Below are positions 34,436 to 44,618 of a stretch of 64,000 nucleotides of DNA, piece by piece. How positions within the stretch are numbered: position 1 is the first letter of the stretch; every line of letters begins with the position of its first letter. Made by a program: the position numbers and the translations under genes. The notes under the pieces are model-generated. The model was not told the DNA's origin and searched no databases. It saw nothing but the letters and a program-made list of their open reading frames with translations. This stretch comes from Bacteroidales bacterium (GTDB lineage Bacteria > Bacteroidota > Bacteroidia > Bacteroidales > UBA932). The stretch is from contig JAKSKN010000003.1 of NCBI GenBank assembly GCA_024401695.1, positions 164,837-228,836 of the forward strand. Reading direction: 5' to 3'.

Positions 34436-34582
34436 ATGAAAACAAAAGAATTGAACAACAAGGGCGGCGCCCAGGCCCCCTACGCTTCACCTGATGTGAA
34501 GGTCGTAGAAATCAAGGCGCAGAGAGTACTCTGCGGGAGCAACGAGCAGTATGGAAGCGAGGACTACAACCCTTGGGCATAA
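34436..34582 (+). CDS. Short Cys-containing peptide, locus 2
   Basis: The 48-residue product shares the second half of the locus 1 peptide (SPDVKVVEIKAQRVLCG, then SNEQYGSEDYNPWA), while the first 16 residues differ completely. It too lacks a signal peptide and has a single Cys. The lipoprotein gene follows after the same 20-base spacer. No terminator-like hairpin precedes this copy, so it is probably regulated differently from locus 1. Confidence 0.75.
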   Translation: MKTKELNNKGGAQAPYASPDVKVVEIKAQRVLCGSNEQYGSEDYNPWA

Positions 34583-34602
34583 CCACTAATGCAAGAAAGA
34601 GT

Positions 34603-36051
34603 ATGAAAAAGATTAATTTATTTCTGACGATTCTTGCAGCAGCTGCAGGATTCACGAACTGTACGAAGGGAGACCTTGTTGAGAACAAAGAGGCCGGAAA
34701 CGGCGGGGCTGTTGTGTATGCCACCACCGATGCCGTCACCAAGACGACCCTGGCGAACGACTACAGCGTGTTGTGGTCAACGGGAGACCAGATCAAGTTC
34801 ATCAAGAGTGACGCTCCCGCAACGACATATACTTTCACTCTGTCCTCAGGAAGCGGCACCTCAAACGGGACGTTTACGTGCGGCGTGACTCCTGTTGAAG
34901 GCACATATACAGTCTATTACCCTGCCACATACGACGGCACGAACTGGCCGGCACAGACATACGTCAGCGCAACGGACATTTCCGGAGCCCCGATGAAGGC
35001 GACAGCCACGGTTGGAAGCGATGGAAGTGTTTCCGACATCGCCTTCGCAAATGAAGGCGGAATCCTGCGTTACACCGTGAAGGGCAGCAAGACCATCAAG
35101 AGCATCAATGTCAAGTCGACTTCTCCGACACTTGACGTTACCCTTGACTGCGGGACCTCTGGCGTCGCGCTGACCGCGGAGGGCACCGTGTTCAACATTG
35201 CTCTTCCTGCGGGCACATACAGCGATGCCACCCTTACCCTTACTGCAATGTACAACATCGTGGCAACGAAGGCGGCCAGCAGTTTCACCGTTACAAAGAA
35301 TGTGGTTTCGCTTGCCACATTTGAGTCAAGTGCTCTTTCATTCATAGCTCCGCCCGCCCCGGATGGTTTCGTTGACCTTGGTATTACTGATGCCGCTGGC
35401 AAACCTCTCTATTGGGCAAAGTGCAACCTCGGCGCCACCAAGGCTGAGGACACCGGAGACTATTTCGCCTGGGGAGAGATTGCGCCATACTACACGACAA
35501 CAGGTGGATGGCCTGCATCACTTTCGTGGAAAACAGGAATGACATCCGGCTACGCTTGGCAATCATATTGCGGCAGTAGTAGTTTTGTTGAATGGAGCAC
35601 CCCGCCGTATGACGCCTCCACCAAGATTCTCCTTCCTGCTTATGACGCCGCAACCGTGGTGAATTCAAGCTGGCGCACGCCAAAATCCAATGAATTCCAG
35701 TCCCTCAAGGACAACTGCTACTGTGAATGGACTGACGGTTACAACGGCACAGGTGTGAAGGGCGTCATAGTCTACAAGGCAAAGGCTGCTGGGGATAAGG
35801 GCAAATATGGCGGACAAACCGGTTACACAACTTCCGACACGCACATCTTCCTCCCAGCTGCAGGCTACGGCAACAACACATGGCAAAGTTTTCTGAATAG
35901 CCAAGGCGTCTATTGGTCAAGTTCCTTCTATTCCGGAGAAAATGCGTACTCGATGGACTTTAGTAGTAGCTATTTCCTTCCAAACTACAAAGATAACACC
36001 CGTTACGGAGGCTTCTCCGTGCGTCCTGTGACAGACGTGCCTGCTGAATAG
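34603..36051 (+). CDS. Fimbrillin-like/FISUMP lipoprotein, locus 2
   Basis: The 482-residue protein has the same signal peptide as locus 1 (ending AGFTNC, Cys20), a clearly homologous fimbrillin-like part (TKTTLANDYSVLWSTGDQIK) and a fuller FISUMP module: PDGFVDLGITDAAGKPLYWA, ATKAEDTGDYFAWGE, SSWRTPKSNEFQSL, HIFLPAAGYG, VYWSSSFYSGENAYSMDFSS and FSVRPVT. The N-terminal half is much closer to locus 1 than the C-terminal half. Display on the cell surface is inferred. It stops 9 bases before the next gene. Confidence 0.8.
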   Translation: MKKINLFLTILAAAAGFTNCTKGDLVENKEAGNGGAVVYATTDAVTKTTLANDYSVLWSTGDQIKFIKSDAPATTYTFTLSSGSGTSNGTFTCGVTPVEGTYTVYYPATYDGTNWPAQTYVSATDISGAPMKATATVGSDGSVSDIAFANEGGILRYTVKGSKTIKSINVKSTSPTLDVTLDCGTSGVALTAEGTVFNIALPAGTYSDATLTLTAMYNIVATKAASSFTVTKNVVSLATFESSALSFIAPPAPDGFVDLGITDAAGKPLYWAKCNLGATKAEDTGDYFAWGEIAPYYTTTGGWPASLSWKTGMTSGYAWQSYCGSSSFVEWSTPPYDASTKILLPAYDAATVVNSSWRTPKSNEFQSLKDNCYCEWTDGYNGTGVKGVIVYKAKAAGDKGKYGGQTGYTTSDTHIFLPAAGYGNNTWQSFLNSQGVYWSSSFYSGENAYSMDFSSSYFLPNYKDNTRYGGFSVRPVTDVPAE

Positions 36052-36060
36052 ATTGAAGCA

Positions 36061-36546
36061 ATGCAAACCAAAGAAGAAAGATACGTCGCTCTGCTTCCAG
36101 TAGTCCGTTCTCTTATGAGCGGCGAGGAAGATGTAATTGCCCGGATGGCCAACCTGGCGGCCCTGCTGCACAATGAGTTCGGCTTCTGGTGGACAGGATT
36201 CTACCGGGTGGCAGACGACGATATGCTTGTTCTCGGCCCGTTCCAGGGCCCTCTTGCCTGCACGAGGATCCGCCTGGGGAAAGGTGTCTGCGGGACAGCC
36301 TGGGCTGAAGACAGGACGGTGGTTGTGCCGGACGTATCGAAATTCTCCGGTCACATTGCCTGTTCGAGCGAATCCAAAAGTGAAATCGTCGTCCCTTTGA
36401 GAAGTAAAGGACGTGTTGTAGCCGTTCTTGACATAGACAGCAGGGAGCTGGGCACTTTCGACAAGACAGACGCAAAGTATCTGGAGAAGATTGCGGATTG
36501 CATCTATGGCCCGCAGCGAGATATCTGGTTTACTGCTTCAGGATGA
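36061..36546 (+). CDS. msrC: Free methionine-R-sulfoxide reductase (GAF domain)
   Basis: fRMsr reduces free methionine-(R)-sulfoxide. The 161-residue GAF-domain protein has Cys67, Cys77 and Cys101 at the same spacing as the three Cys of the E. coli enzyme (84, 94, 118), in GPFQGPLACTRI, GKGVCGTAW and GHIACSSESKSEIVVPL. It follows the locus 2 lipoprotein by 9 bases and may be transcribed with it. Its 3' end overlaps the convergent antiporter gene by 17 bases. Confidence 0.92.
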   Translation: MQTKEERYVALLPVVRSLMSGEEDVIARMANLAALLHNEFGFWWTGFYRVADDDMLVLGPFQGPLACTRIRLGKGVCGTAWAEDRTVVVPDVSKFSGHIACSSESKSEIVVPLRSKGRVVAVLDIDSRELGTFDKTDAKYLEKIADCIYGPQRDIWFTASG

Positions 36547-38119
36547 ACATCACGTCACCGGACTTGATGACGGTGTTGCCGTTCGGGATGATGTGCTCGC
36601 TGCCGCGCTTTATCATCACGAGAATGGAATTGTCCTTTTTAGGATAATCCTTGACTGTGCTTCCGATCCAATGGCTGTCCTGAGGCACGAGGTGCTCTAT
36701 CAGATTGATGTCGCCGCCGTGTGAGAAGGTGCGGCTGCAGATGATGACCTTGTCTCCCTCCTTGATTTCTGTATGCCCCTTGGGCACAATCCTCTCTTCG
36801 CCGCGCAGTATCAATGTGATCTGCACGTCGCTTGGAAGCATAAGGTCCTTGATCATCTTGCCGGCCCATTTGTCGCGTTCCTTGATGGAGAGGCTGCCGA
36901 ATGAGACTGATTCGGCCTCGCTGAAATCGTTGAAGGTCTTCATTACGTCTACGCTGCTGTCCATCATATCGAATGCTTTTGCCGCAACTGGGATCAGCGA
37001 TCCCTGCAGGCTCATCGAAATCAGGACTATGCAGAACACTATGCTGAAGATGTCGTTTTCAAGGCTGACATTGGGGTTGAGGGTCATTATGGCGAACACG
37101 ATGGATGCGGCACCCCTGAGCCCCACGAAGGAGATGAATCCCATCTGCCTGCCGGAGTATTTCTTGAAAGGAGCCAGGATGGAAAAGACTGAAACAGGCC
37201 TGCCGACGAGGGTCAGGAAGGCGAAGATCAGCACCGCCGGGACTATTGCCTTCAGCAGATTCCCCGGGATGACCATCACGCCGAGCAGGCAGAAAATGAC
37301 TATCTGCGTCAGGGATGTGATGCCGTCGAAGAAGGTTGCCATTGTCTTTCTGTCCTTCAGGTCAGAGTTGCCGAGGATGATGCCCGCGACGTAGGCGCTC
37401 AGGTAGCCGTTCCCTCCGACAATGGACGGAAGGGCGAATGAGAGGAGGGCCACGGCGACGAAGAACAGGGAGCTGAACCCCTCGGGCAGTCTGACCCGTT
37501 TGAGCAGCAAGAGCGTGCCCTGAGCGATGAGGATGCCGAAAAGGCCGCCGAAGGCAAGCTGCGCAAAGACTTTCCAGACAATCTCAAATCCCATCGATTC
37601 CCCCTTGAGCAGCGAGATCATCACGATTGTAAGCAGATATGAGCAGGGGTCGTTGGAGCCGCTTTCTATCTCGAGCATAGGGGCGGTATTGTTCTTGAGA
37701 CCCATCTTGTGGCTTCTCAATATGGAGAAGACGGATGCCGCGTCGGTTGAACTGACGACCGAGCCCATAAGCAGGCTCTCCACCCACCCCCATTTCAGGG
37801 CGAAGTGACAGAATGTGCCCGTGAGGGCCGCAGTGATGAGGACTCCGAACGTGGCAAGAAATGCCGACTCCTTGATGACGGGCCGTGCCGTCGACCACTT
37901 CGTGCCGAATCCGCCATAGAAAATGATGAATATCAATGCGGTGGAACAGGTGGTCTCGACCACTCCGTACCGCTCCATCATACTGGTGTCGTTCCATCCC
38001 AGCAGGATACCGAGCAGGATGAACAGGAGCAGTACCGGCACGCCCATTTTGCTGGAAAGCTTGTTGAGGGCGATGCTGGTAAGGATGATTACGACAAGTA
38101 TGATCAGAGTCAGGTTCAT
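36530..38119 (-). CDS. Potassium/proton antiporter, CvrA/NhaP2 type
   Basis: These CPA1-family transporters exchange K+ (or Na+) for H+ and help volume or pH control. The 529-residue protein has about 12-13 hydrophobic segments (residues 1-400), the motif SSTDAASVFSILRS in the ion-binding region, and a cytosolic C-terminal part with two RCK-C-like repeats (IVPKGHTEIKEGDKVIICSR and IIPNGNTVIKSGDVMFIL). That layout fits NhaP2/CvrA better than NhaA. Ion specificity is inferred. It is transcribed toward msrC. Confidence 0.88.
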   Translation of the reverse strand: MNLTLIILVVIILTSIALNKLSSKMGVPVLLLFILLGILLGWNDTSMMERYGVVETTCSTALIFIIFYGGFGTKWSTARPVIKESAFLATFGVLITAALTGTFCHFALKWGWVESLLMGSVVSSTDAASVFSILRSHKMGLKNNTAPMLEIESGSNDPCSYLLTIVMISLLKGESMGFEIVWKVFAQLAFGGLFGILIAQGTLLLLKRVRLPEGFSSLFFVAVALLSFALPSIVGGNGYLSAYVAGIILGNSDLKDRKTMATFFDGITSLTQIVIFCLLGVMVIPGNLLKAIVPAVLIFAFLTLVGRPVSVFSILAPFKKYSGRQMGFISFVGLRGAASIVFAIMTLNPNVSLENDIFSIVFCIVLISMSLQGSLIPVAAKAFDMMDSSVDVMKTFNDFSEAESVSFGSLSIKERDKWAGKMIKDLMLPSDVQITLILRGEERIVPKGHTEIKEGDKVIICSRTFSHGGDINLIEHLVPQDSHWIGSTVKDYPKKDNSILVMIKRGSEHIIPNGNTVIKSGDVMFILKQ

Positions 38120-38161
38120 TCCGGAAGGTGGTATTCTACGCTAAGATACGATAAAATCTTG

Positions 38162-38169
38162 TATCTTTG
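38162..38169 (+). promoter_or_regulatory. -7 box of the suf operon
   Basis: TATCTTTG, 8 bases before the sufB ATG. No convincing -33 box is visible. Confidence 0.6.
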
Positions 38170-38177
38170 TATTTGAT

Positions 38178-39611
<1,434 letters not shown>

Positions 39612-39623
39612 ACCACCAATGAT

Positions 39624-40376
39624 ATGAACGACGTATTACTGGAAATCAAGAATCTCCACGCGGGGATTGAGGGCAAAGAAATATTGAAAGGGGTGGACCT
39701 TGTCGTCCGCCGCGGCGAAGTGCATGCCGTTATGGGACCCAACGGTGCCGGCAAGAGCACTCTTGGAGCCGTGCTTGCCGGCCGTCCTGACTACAAGGTG
39801 ACGGAGGGCAGCGTCATCTATGACGGCCGCGACCTTCTGGCGATGGCACCGGAGGAGCGCTCCTGGGCCGGGTTGTTCCTCAGTTTCCAGTATCCGATTG
39901 AAATCCCGGGAGTAAGCATCACGAACTTTATGAAGGCCGCGATCAACGCCCGCCGCAAGGCGCAGGGGCTCGAAGAGCTCAAGCCGGCTGAATTCCTGAA
40001 ACTCCTGAAGGAGAAGATGGCTTTCGTGCAGATGAAGGGGGAATTCGCGAAGCGCGAGGTCAACGTAGGATTTTCCGGAGGTGAGAAGAAGCGCAACGAG
40101 ATATTCCAGATGGCTATGCTGGACCCGGCTTTCGCCATCCTTGACGAGACAGATTCCGGTCTTGACGTCGATGCCCTCAAGATTGTGGCGGATGGCGTGA
40201 ATGCCCTCCGTACCCCTGAGAAATCAATAATGATAATAACCCATTACCAGAAACTCCTCGAGTACATCCAGCCCGATGTCGTGCACGTCCTGAAGGACGG
40301 CCGCATTGTGAAGACGGCCGGACGCGAACTTGCCGACAGGATCTGGGCTGAAGGATTCGAAAGCATAAATGATTGA
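39624..40376 (+). CDS. sufC: Fe-S assembly ATPase SufC
   Basis: SufC is the ABC-type ATPase of the SUF complex and drives structural changes in SufBD. The 250-residue protein has Walker A GPNGAGKST (about 38-46), the Q-loop SFQYP, the SufC signature GFSGGEKKRNEIFQM, Walker B AILDETDSGLD and the switch His in IITHYQKLLEY. It overlaps sufD by 8 bases. Confidence 0.97.
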   Translation: MNDVLLEIKNLHAGIEGKEILKGVDLVVRRGEVHAVMGPNGAGKSTLGAVLAGRPDYKVTEGSVIYDGRDLLAMAPEERSWAGLFLSFQYPIEIPGVSITNFMKAAINARRKAQGLEELKPAEFLKLLKEKMAFVQMKGEFAKREVNVGFSGGEKKRNEIFQMAMLDPAFAILDETDSGLDVDALKIVADGVNALRTPEKSIMIITHYQKLLEYIQPDVVHVLKDGRIVKTAGRELADRIWAEGFESIND

Positions 40377-40965
40377 GCGGACTTACATAATAGGCCGTGA
40401 CGAAGTGCCTTGCCTTGTCCGTCTGGGCGAGGGCGAGAGCCTGCGCTGGACCATTGTGGCCCTGCCCGGCACAAGCTGCCGCCTCAGCATCGAGATAGAC
40501 CTTGACGGCCCGGGCGCCAGCGTTGACCTTGCCGGTCTGTATCTCTGCAGGGAGAGCGAGGATGTGCAGATAAATGTGCTTCTGAAGCACAATTCCGGGG
40601 GGTGCGTGTCGCGTCAGCTCTTCAAGGGCATCGTCGGCGGCACGGCCCGCGCGTCTTTCGACGGCCTCATCTATGTGAAGCAGGATGCCCAGAAGACAAA
40701 GGCATATCAGGAAAACCACACCATCCTTCTCAGCGACAAGGCGGTGGTCGAATCGCGCCCCCAGCTCGAAATCTATGCCGATGACGTGGAGTGCTCGCAC
40801 GGTGCGACTTCCGGATTCCTCAATGCCGATGAGCTGTTCTATATGCGCTCCCGTGGTATCCGGGAGGAAGAAGCGCGCCGCCTGCAGATGATTTCCTTCA
40901 TCTCTCCGGTTGCCGAAAGGCTTTCAGAAGACCTCAAAGCTGAAATTTATGACAGTCTGGCCTGA
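40369..40965 (+). CDS. sufD: SufD homologue, half length
   Basis: SufD normally pairs with SufB and is 400-450 residues. This protein has 198. The C-terminal part is clearly SufD: ECSHGATSGFLNADELFYMRSRGI, including the His seen at the SufB-SufD interface, and YQENHTILLSDKAVVESRPQLEIY before it. The N-terminal helical domain and much of the beta-helix are missing. The start (ATGATTGA) is coupled to the sufC stop, and the frame is intact, so it looks like a stable shortened form rather than a frameshift. sufS is not adjacent. Confidence 0.82.
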   Translation: MIERTYIIGRDEVPCLVRLGEGESLRWTIVALPGTSCRLSIEIDLDGPGASVDLAGLYLCRESEDVQINVLLKHNSGGCVSRQLFKGIVGGTARASFDGLIYVKQDAQKTKAYQENHTILLSDKAVVESRPQLEIYADDVECSHGATSGFLNADELFYMRSRGIREEEARRLQMISFISPVAERLSEDLKAEIYDSLA

Positions 40966-41710
40966 CGTCAAGCTCAATCTCGGACTGCGTGTCCTGCGCA
41001 AGCGCCCCGACGGTTTTCACGAACTCGAGACGCTTTTCGTGCCTTGCGGTGCATTCCACGATGAACTTACCGTCACTCCTGCCGGGGCGACGACCATAGA
41101 AATCACAAACTGTGACTGGGATCCGCAGAAGGATCTGACGATTCAGGCGTGGAGGATCCTCAAGTCGGACTTCCCGCAGCTGCCTTGCGTGAAGATCCAG
41201 TTGAAGAAGAATTCGCCCGTAGGCGCGGGTCTCGGAGGCGGATCTGCAGACGCCGCATATATGCTGAAGGCGCTGAACACTATGTTCTGCCTTGGCCTTT
41301 CCGATCTGCAACTGGCCGCTTATGCCTCCAGACTTGGCTCTGACTGCCCTTTTTTCGTTTATGACCGGCCTATGCTCGGCACGGGCCGGGGAGAGATCCT
41401 TGAGCCGTTTGACATCGATCTGAGCGCGTATGATATACGGGTGGCAGTCCCGGAAGGGGTGCACGTCTCGACGAAGGAGGCGTATTCCGGCATCAGGCCG
41501 GGCGAGGAGGGAGAGAGTGTCCGCGAGGTGCTTGCCCTGCCGCCAGAGCTTTGGAGGGGCCGCCTGGTGAATGATTTCGAGGCGTCCGTATTCCCCGAAC
41601 ATCCGGAAATAGCCGCGTTGAAGGAAAAATTTTACACCGAAGGAGCCGTTTATTCTTCTATGACCGGCTCAGGTTCAGCAGTTTTCGGTATATTTGTAAA
41701 AACCATATAA
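40949..41710 (+). CDS. ispE: 4-diphosphocytidyl-2-C-methyl-D-erythritol kinase
   Basis: IspE phosphorylates CDP-ME in the non-mevalonate isoprenoid pathway. The 253-residue protein has an N-terminal KLNLGLRVLRKRPDGFHELE, the GHMP ATP loop SPVGAGLGGGSADAAYM and the C-terminal GAVYSSMTGSGSAVFGIF. I start at ATG 40949 (MTVWPDVKLNLG), which overlaps the sufD end by 17 bases, rather than a longer frame inside sufD. Confidence 0.93.
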   Translation: MTVWPDVKLNLGLRVLRKRPDGFHELETLFVPCGAFHDELTVTPAGATTIEITNCDWDPQKDLTIQAWRILKSDFPQLPCVKIQLKKNSPVGAGLGGGSADAAYMLKALNTMFCLGLSDLQLAAYASRLGSDCPFFVYDRPMLGTGRGEILEPFDIDLSAYDIRVAVPEGVHVSTKEAYSGIRPGEEGESVREVLALPPELWRGRLVNDFEASVFPEHPEIAALKEKFYTEGAVYSSMTGSGSAVFGIFVKTI

Positions 41711-41711
41711 T

Positions 41712-42365
41712 ATGAAAACGAATCAGGAATATAAAAATGCCGCGTTGTCCCGTATCCAGGGCAACTGGTCTCCTCTTGTAATCGCAAGCATCATCTATGT
41801 GCTTGTAATCGCTGCCATCTGCGGCGCGAGCTCTCTGCCGGCATTGTTCAATCCGGCTTCGGTTGCTAACGAACTGGGTTCGACAGGTGCGACTTTCCTT
41901 CTGGCAATCTTTCTTGCGTCACCGCTTGAACTTGGCTTTGCGAATGCAATGAGGGTGTTCTTCGAGTCAAACGACCTCGACTGCACCAACAATATGGTCA
42001 GGTTCTCGACGACCAATTATCTTCACAAGGTCCTCGGTATGTTCTTCATGGGCTTGAAGGTCTGCCTCTGGACTATGCTTTTCTTCATCCCGGGCATCGT
42101 AATGTCATTCGCCTATGCAATGACCCCATATATCCTTGAGGAAAATCCTGAATTTTCAGCCTGGGAGGCAAGCACACGCAGCCGCGAGATGATGAAGGGT
42201 CACAAGTTCGACCTCTTCTATCTCTACCTCAGCTTCATCGGTTGGTTCATCCTCTGCCTCCTCACCGCAGGTATCGGATTCATTTGGCTCTGCCCATATT
42301 TCAAGTCAACTGAAGTGGCCTTCTACGAGGATCTGAAGGGCGCAACCGTCAGCGTCGCAGAATAG
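41712..42365 (+). CDS. DUF975-family membrane protein
   Basis: The 217-residue protein starts MKTNQEYKNAALSRIQGNW, a signature of DUF975, and has four to five hydrophobic segments. A conserved inner stretch SFAYAMTPYILEENPE-x-SAWEAS is visible. The function is unknown; members are integral membrane proteins. It follows ispE by 1 base and precedes the ATP-grasp gene by 1 base. Confidence 0.8.
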   Translation: MKTNQEYKNAALSRIQGNWSPLVIASIIYVLVIAAICGASSLPALFNPASVANELGSTGATFLLAIFLASPLELGFANAMRVFFESNDLDCTNNMVRFSTTNYLHKVLGMFFMGLKVCLWTMLFFIPGIVMSFAYAMTPYILEENPEFSAWEASTRSREMMKGHKFDLFYLYLSFIGWFILCLLTAGIGFIWLCPYFKSTEVAFYEDLKGATVSVAE

Positions 42366-42366
42366 T

Positions 42367-43239
42367 GTGAACCGCATTCTGAAAAATCTCGTCTATCACG
42401 CCCCCTGGCTTTTCGGAGATAGAAAATATCTGGAGTTGCGCTGGCAGCTCAAGATGGGTTGCAGGCTCGATCTGGACAACCCTCTTTCTTTCAACGAGAA
42501 AATCCAGTGGCTCAAGCTGTATGACAGAAAGCCGATTTACCATACAATGGTGGACAAGGCGGCGGCAAAGGACTATGTTGCCGCCATAATCGGAGAGGAA
42601 CATATAATTCCGACATTAGGCGTATATGACAGGGTGTGTGATATTCCCTGGGACACGCTTCCTTCCAGCTTCGTGCTTAAATGCACACACGACAGCGGAG
42701 GTATTGTAATCTGCCGGGACAAATCATCTCTGGATATTTGCGGGGCTTCCCGCAAACTTCGGACGGCCCTCAAGACTGATTTCTGGTTCAGAGACCGTGA
42801 ATGGTCGTACAAAGGTGTAAAACCGAGAATCATTTGTGAGCAATATATGGAAGATCCGTCTCAGAAAAACGGTCTGATTGACTATAAGTTTTTCTGTATG
42901 AACGGAAAGCCGGAATTTTTATACATATCCGCAGGGATGGAGGATCATAGCACGGCCAAGATTTCTTTTGCCGGACTGGACGGAGTGGAGTTGCCTTTCA
43001 GAAGGACTGACTATAGGAATTTCGGCGACAGAATTCCTATTTGTGCTCATTTTGAAGATATGAAATCGCTTGTCGTCAAGTTGGCGGCTTCTGTCGGCAG
43101 TCCGTTTGTCAGAGTCGATATGTATGAGATTCGTGGGCGGATTTATTTCAGTGAGTTGACTTTCTATCCAAACGGAGGTTATATCCCATTCGAACCCGCC
43201 GGATGGGATCGCAGGATTGGAGATATGATACGTTTATGA
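42367..43239 (+). CDS. TupA-like ATP-grasp protein
   Basis: The 290-residue protein matches TupA-like ATP-grasp enzymes of surface-polysaccharide clusters, which probably attach amino acids or similar groups to sugars. Family features include PLSFNEKIQWLKLYDRKP, HTMVDKAAAKDYV, PSSFVLKCTHDSGGIVIC, the metal-binding-type YKFFCMNGKPEFLYIS and the end FSELTFYPNGGYIPFEP. The start is a GTG at 42367, the second base after the DUF975 stop. The stop overlaps the flippase ATG (ATGA). Confidence 0.85.
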   Translation: MNRILKNLVYHAPWLFGDRKYLELRWQLKMGCRLDLDNPLSFNEKIQWLKLYDRKPIYHTMVDKAAAKDYVAAIIGEEHIIPTLGVYDRVCDIPWDTLPSSFVLKCTHDSGGIVICRDKSSLDICGASRKLRTALKTDFWFRDREWSYKGVKPRIICEQYMEDPSQKNGLIDYKFFCMNGKPEFLYISAGMEDHSTAKISFAGLDGVELPFRRTDYRNFGDRIPICAHFEDMKSLVVKLAASVGSPFVRVDMYEIRGRIYFSELTFYPNGGYIPFEPAGWDRRIGDMIRL

Positions 43240-44618
43240 ACGGAACAGATATATCACATACAAGCAAAAGGGTGGCGCGCAATACCATGCTCCTGTATGT
43301 GCGCATGTTTGTGCTGATGTGCATCGGGCTGTTCACCTCAAGAATAGTCCTGAAAGCGCTTGGCATCGACGATTTCGGCATCTACAATGCCGTCGGCGAC
43401 GTCGTGGTGGGCTTTACCTTCATCACTTCCGCGCTTTCCGCAGCTATTGTCAGATATATGTCGGCCGGTCTGGGTGAGGGGAATCCTGAAAAGCAGAAGA
43501 AGATATTTTCTGCCAGTATCATCATTCAGCTGGCGCTTTCCGTCCTGATTGTAATCCTTGTCGCGACGGTTGGCTCCTGGCTTCTTCATCATAAGATGCA
43601 GATTCCCGAAGGGCGAATGGGTGCTGCGGAGGCTGTACTCGTCTTCTCGACTGCCGTTCTGGTGCTGAACCTGATGTCGGTACCGTACAACGCCACCATA
43701 ATCGCTCACGAGAGAATGGGAGTCTTTGCCGTCATAAGCATAGTCGAGGGGTTGCTGAAACTGTCGGTGGCACTGCTGCTCCTCTATGGGTTCAAGGATA
43801 ATCTGGTTGCATATTCGGTTATGATGGCAGCGACTGCGCTGATTGTGCGGATGAGTTACGGCATCTATTGCCGCAACTCGTTTGAGGAAGCGCGCGGAAT
43901 GAGTTCATTCGACAAGCCTCTGATAAGGGAGATGATGGGTTTTGCAGGCTGGAACTTCTTCGGCAGCAGCGCATTCATAATCAATACGCGTTTCGTGAAT
44001 ATTCTTGTGAACGCCTTCTTTGGAGTCGCCATGAACGCCGCCCGTGGAGTAGCCGCCCAGGTTGAGGGGCTTCTCAAGAATTTCGCGACCAATTTCCTGA
44101 CCGCCCTCAATCCTCAGATAACAAAGAGTTGGGCTTCGGGCGACAAAGAGTATTGTTTCGAGCTTGTACGCAAGGGTTCCAAATATACTTTCTGGATGCT
44201 GTTGCTGATGTTCATCCCTATTGCCATCTGGGCAGAACCGCTGTTGCGCCTGTGGCTGGGGAATGTGCCGGAACATGCGCCATTATTTACCCGGCTCGTG
44301 CTTCTGTGTCTGATGGTTGATATGGTGCCAAACACTCTCGTAACGCTTGTCCAGGCTACCGGAGACGTCAAAAGGTACTACCTGATAACCGGCACAAGTT
44401 CTCTGCTCTGCCTGCCTCTTACCTGGCTTGCATTCAGAAACGGGACCGGCGCCGAGTGGGCATACATCTGTTTCATCGCGGTTTACCTGTCAGTGTTTGC
44501 CGAGAAACTCATCATCGTCCATAGACAGACCGGCTTCCCTGTAAGACGGTATTTCAGGTCATTCTTTACAATTACAGCAGGTGAAATATCCTATATGAAA
44601 AGCATATGGAAAAAGTAG
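43236..44618 (+). CDS. Polysaccharide flippase (Wzx/MATE-like)
   Basis: Wzx proteins flip lipid-linked oligosaccharides across the inner membrane. The 460-residue protein has about 12-14 hydrophobic segments and the start NTMLLYVRMFVLMCIGLFTS typical of the family; GIDDFGIYNAVGDVVVGF and MNAARGVAAQVEGLLKNF are conserved-looking loops. I start at ATG 43236, which overlaps the preceding stop. It overlaps the next glycosyltransferase by 13 bases, so the block is one operon. Confidence 0.87.
   Translation: MNGTDISHTSKRVARNTMLLYVRMFVLMCIGLFTSRIVLKALGIDDFGIYNAVGDVVVGFTFITSALSAAIVRYMSAGLGEGNPEKQKKIFSASIIIQLALSVLIVILVATVGSWLLHHKMQIPEGRMGAAEAVLVFSTAVLVLNLMSVPYNATIIAHERMGVFAVISIVEGLLKLSVALLLLYGFKDNLVAYSVMMAATALIVRMSYGIYCRNSFEEARGMSSFDKPLIREMMGFAGWNFFGSSAFIINTRFVNILVNAFFGVAMNAARGVAAQVEGLLKNFATNFLTALNPQITKSWASGDKEYCFELVRKGSKYTFWMLLLMFIPIAIWAEPLLRLWLGNVPEHAPLFTRLVLLCLMVDMVPNTLVTLVQATGDVKRYYLITGTSSLLCLPLTWLAFRNGTGAEWAYICFIAVYLSVFAEKLIIVHRQTGFPVRRYFRSFFTITAGEISYMKSIWKK

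Noticed and set aside
29770-36051. Diversity-generating retroelement target genes
   Set aside because: The FISUMP/C-type-lectin-like C-termini resemble such targets, but no reverse transcriptase or template repeat is present in the window.
28188-36060. Integrative element with att sites
   Set aside because: No integrase and no duplicate of the tRNA-Leu 3' end were found by eye, so only the general location is suggestive.
40369-40965. sufD as a frameshifted pseudogene
   Set aside because: The frame is open from the coupled ATG to the stop, and sufC directly precedes it, leaving no remnant of an N-terminal half.
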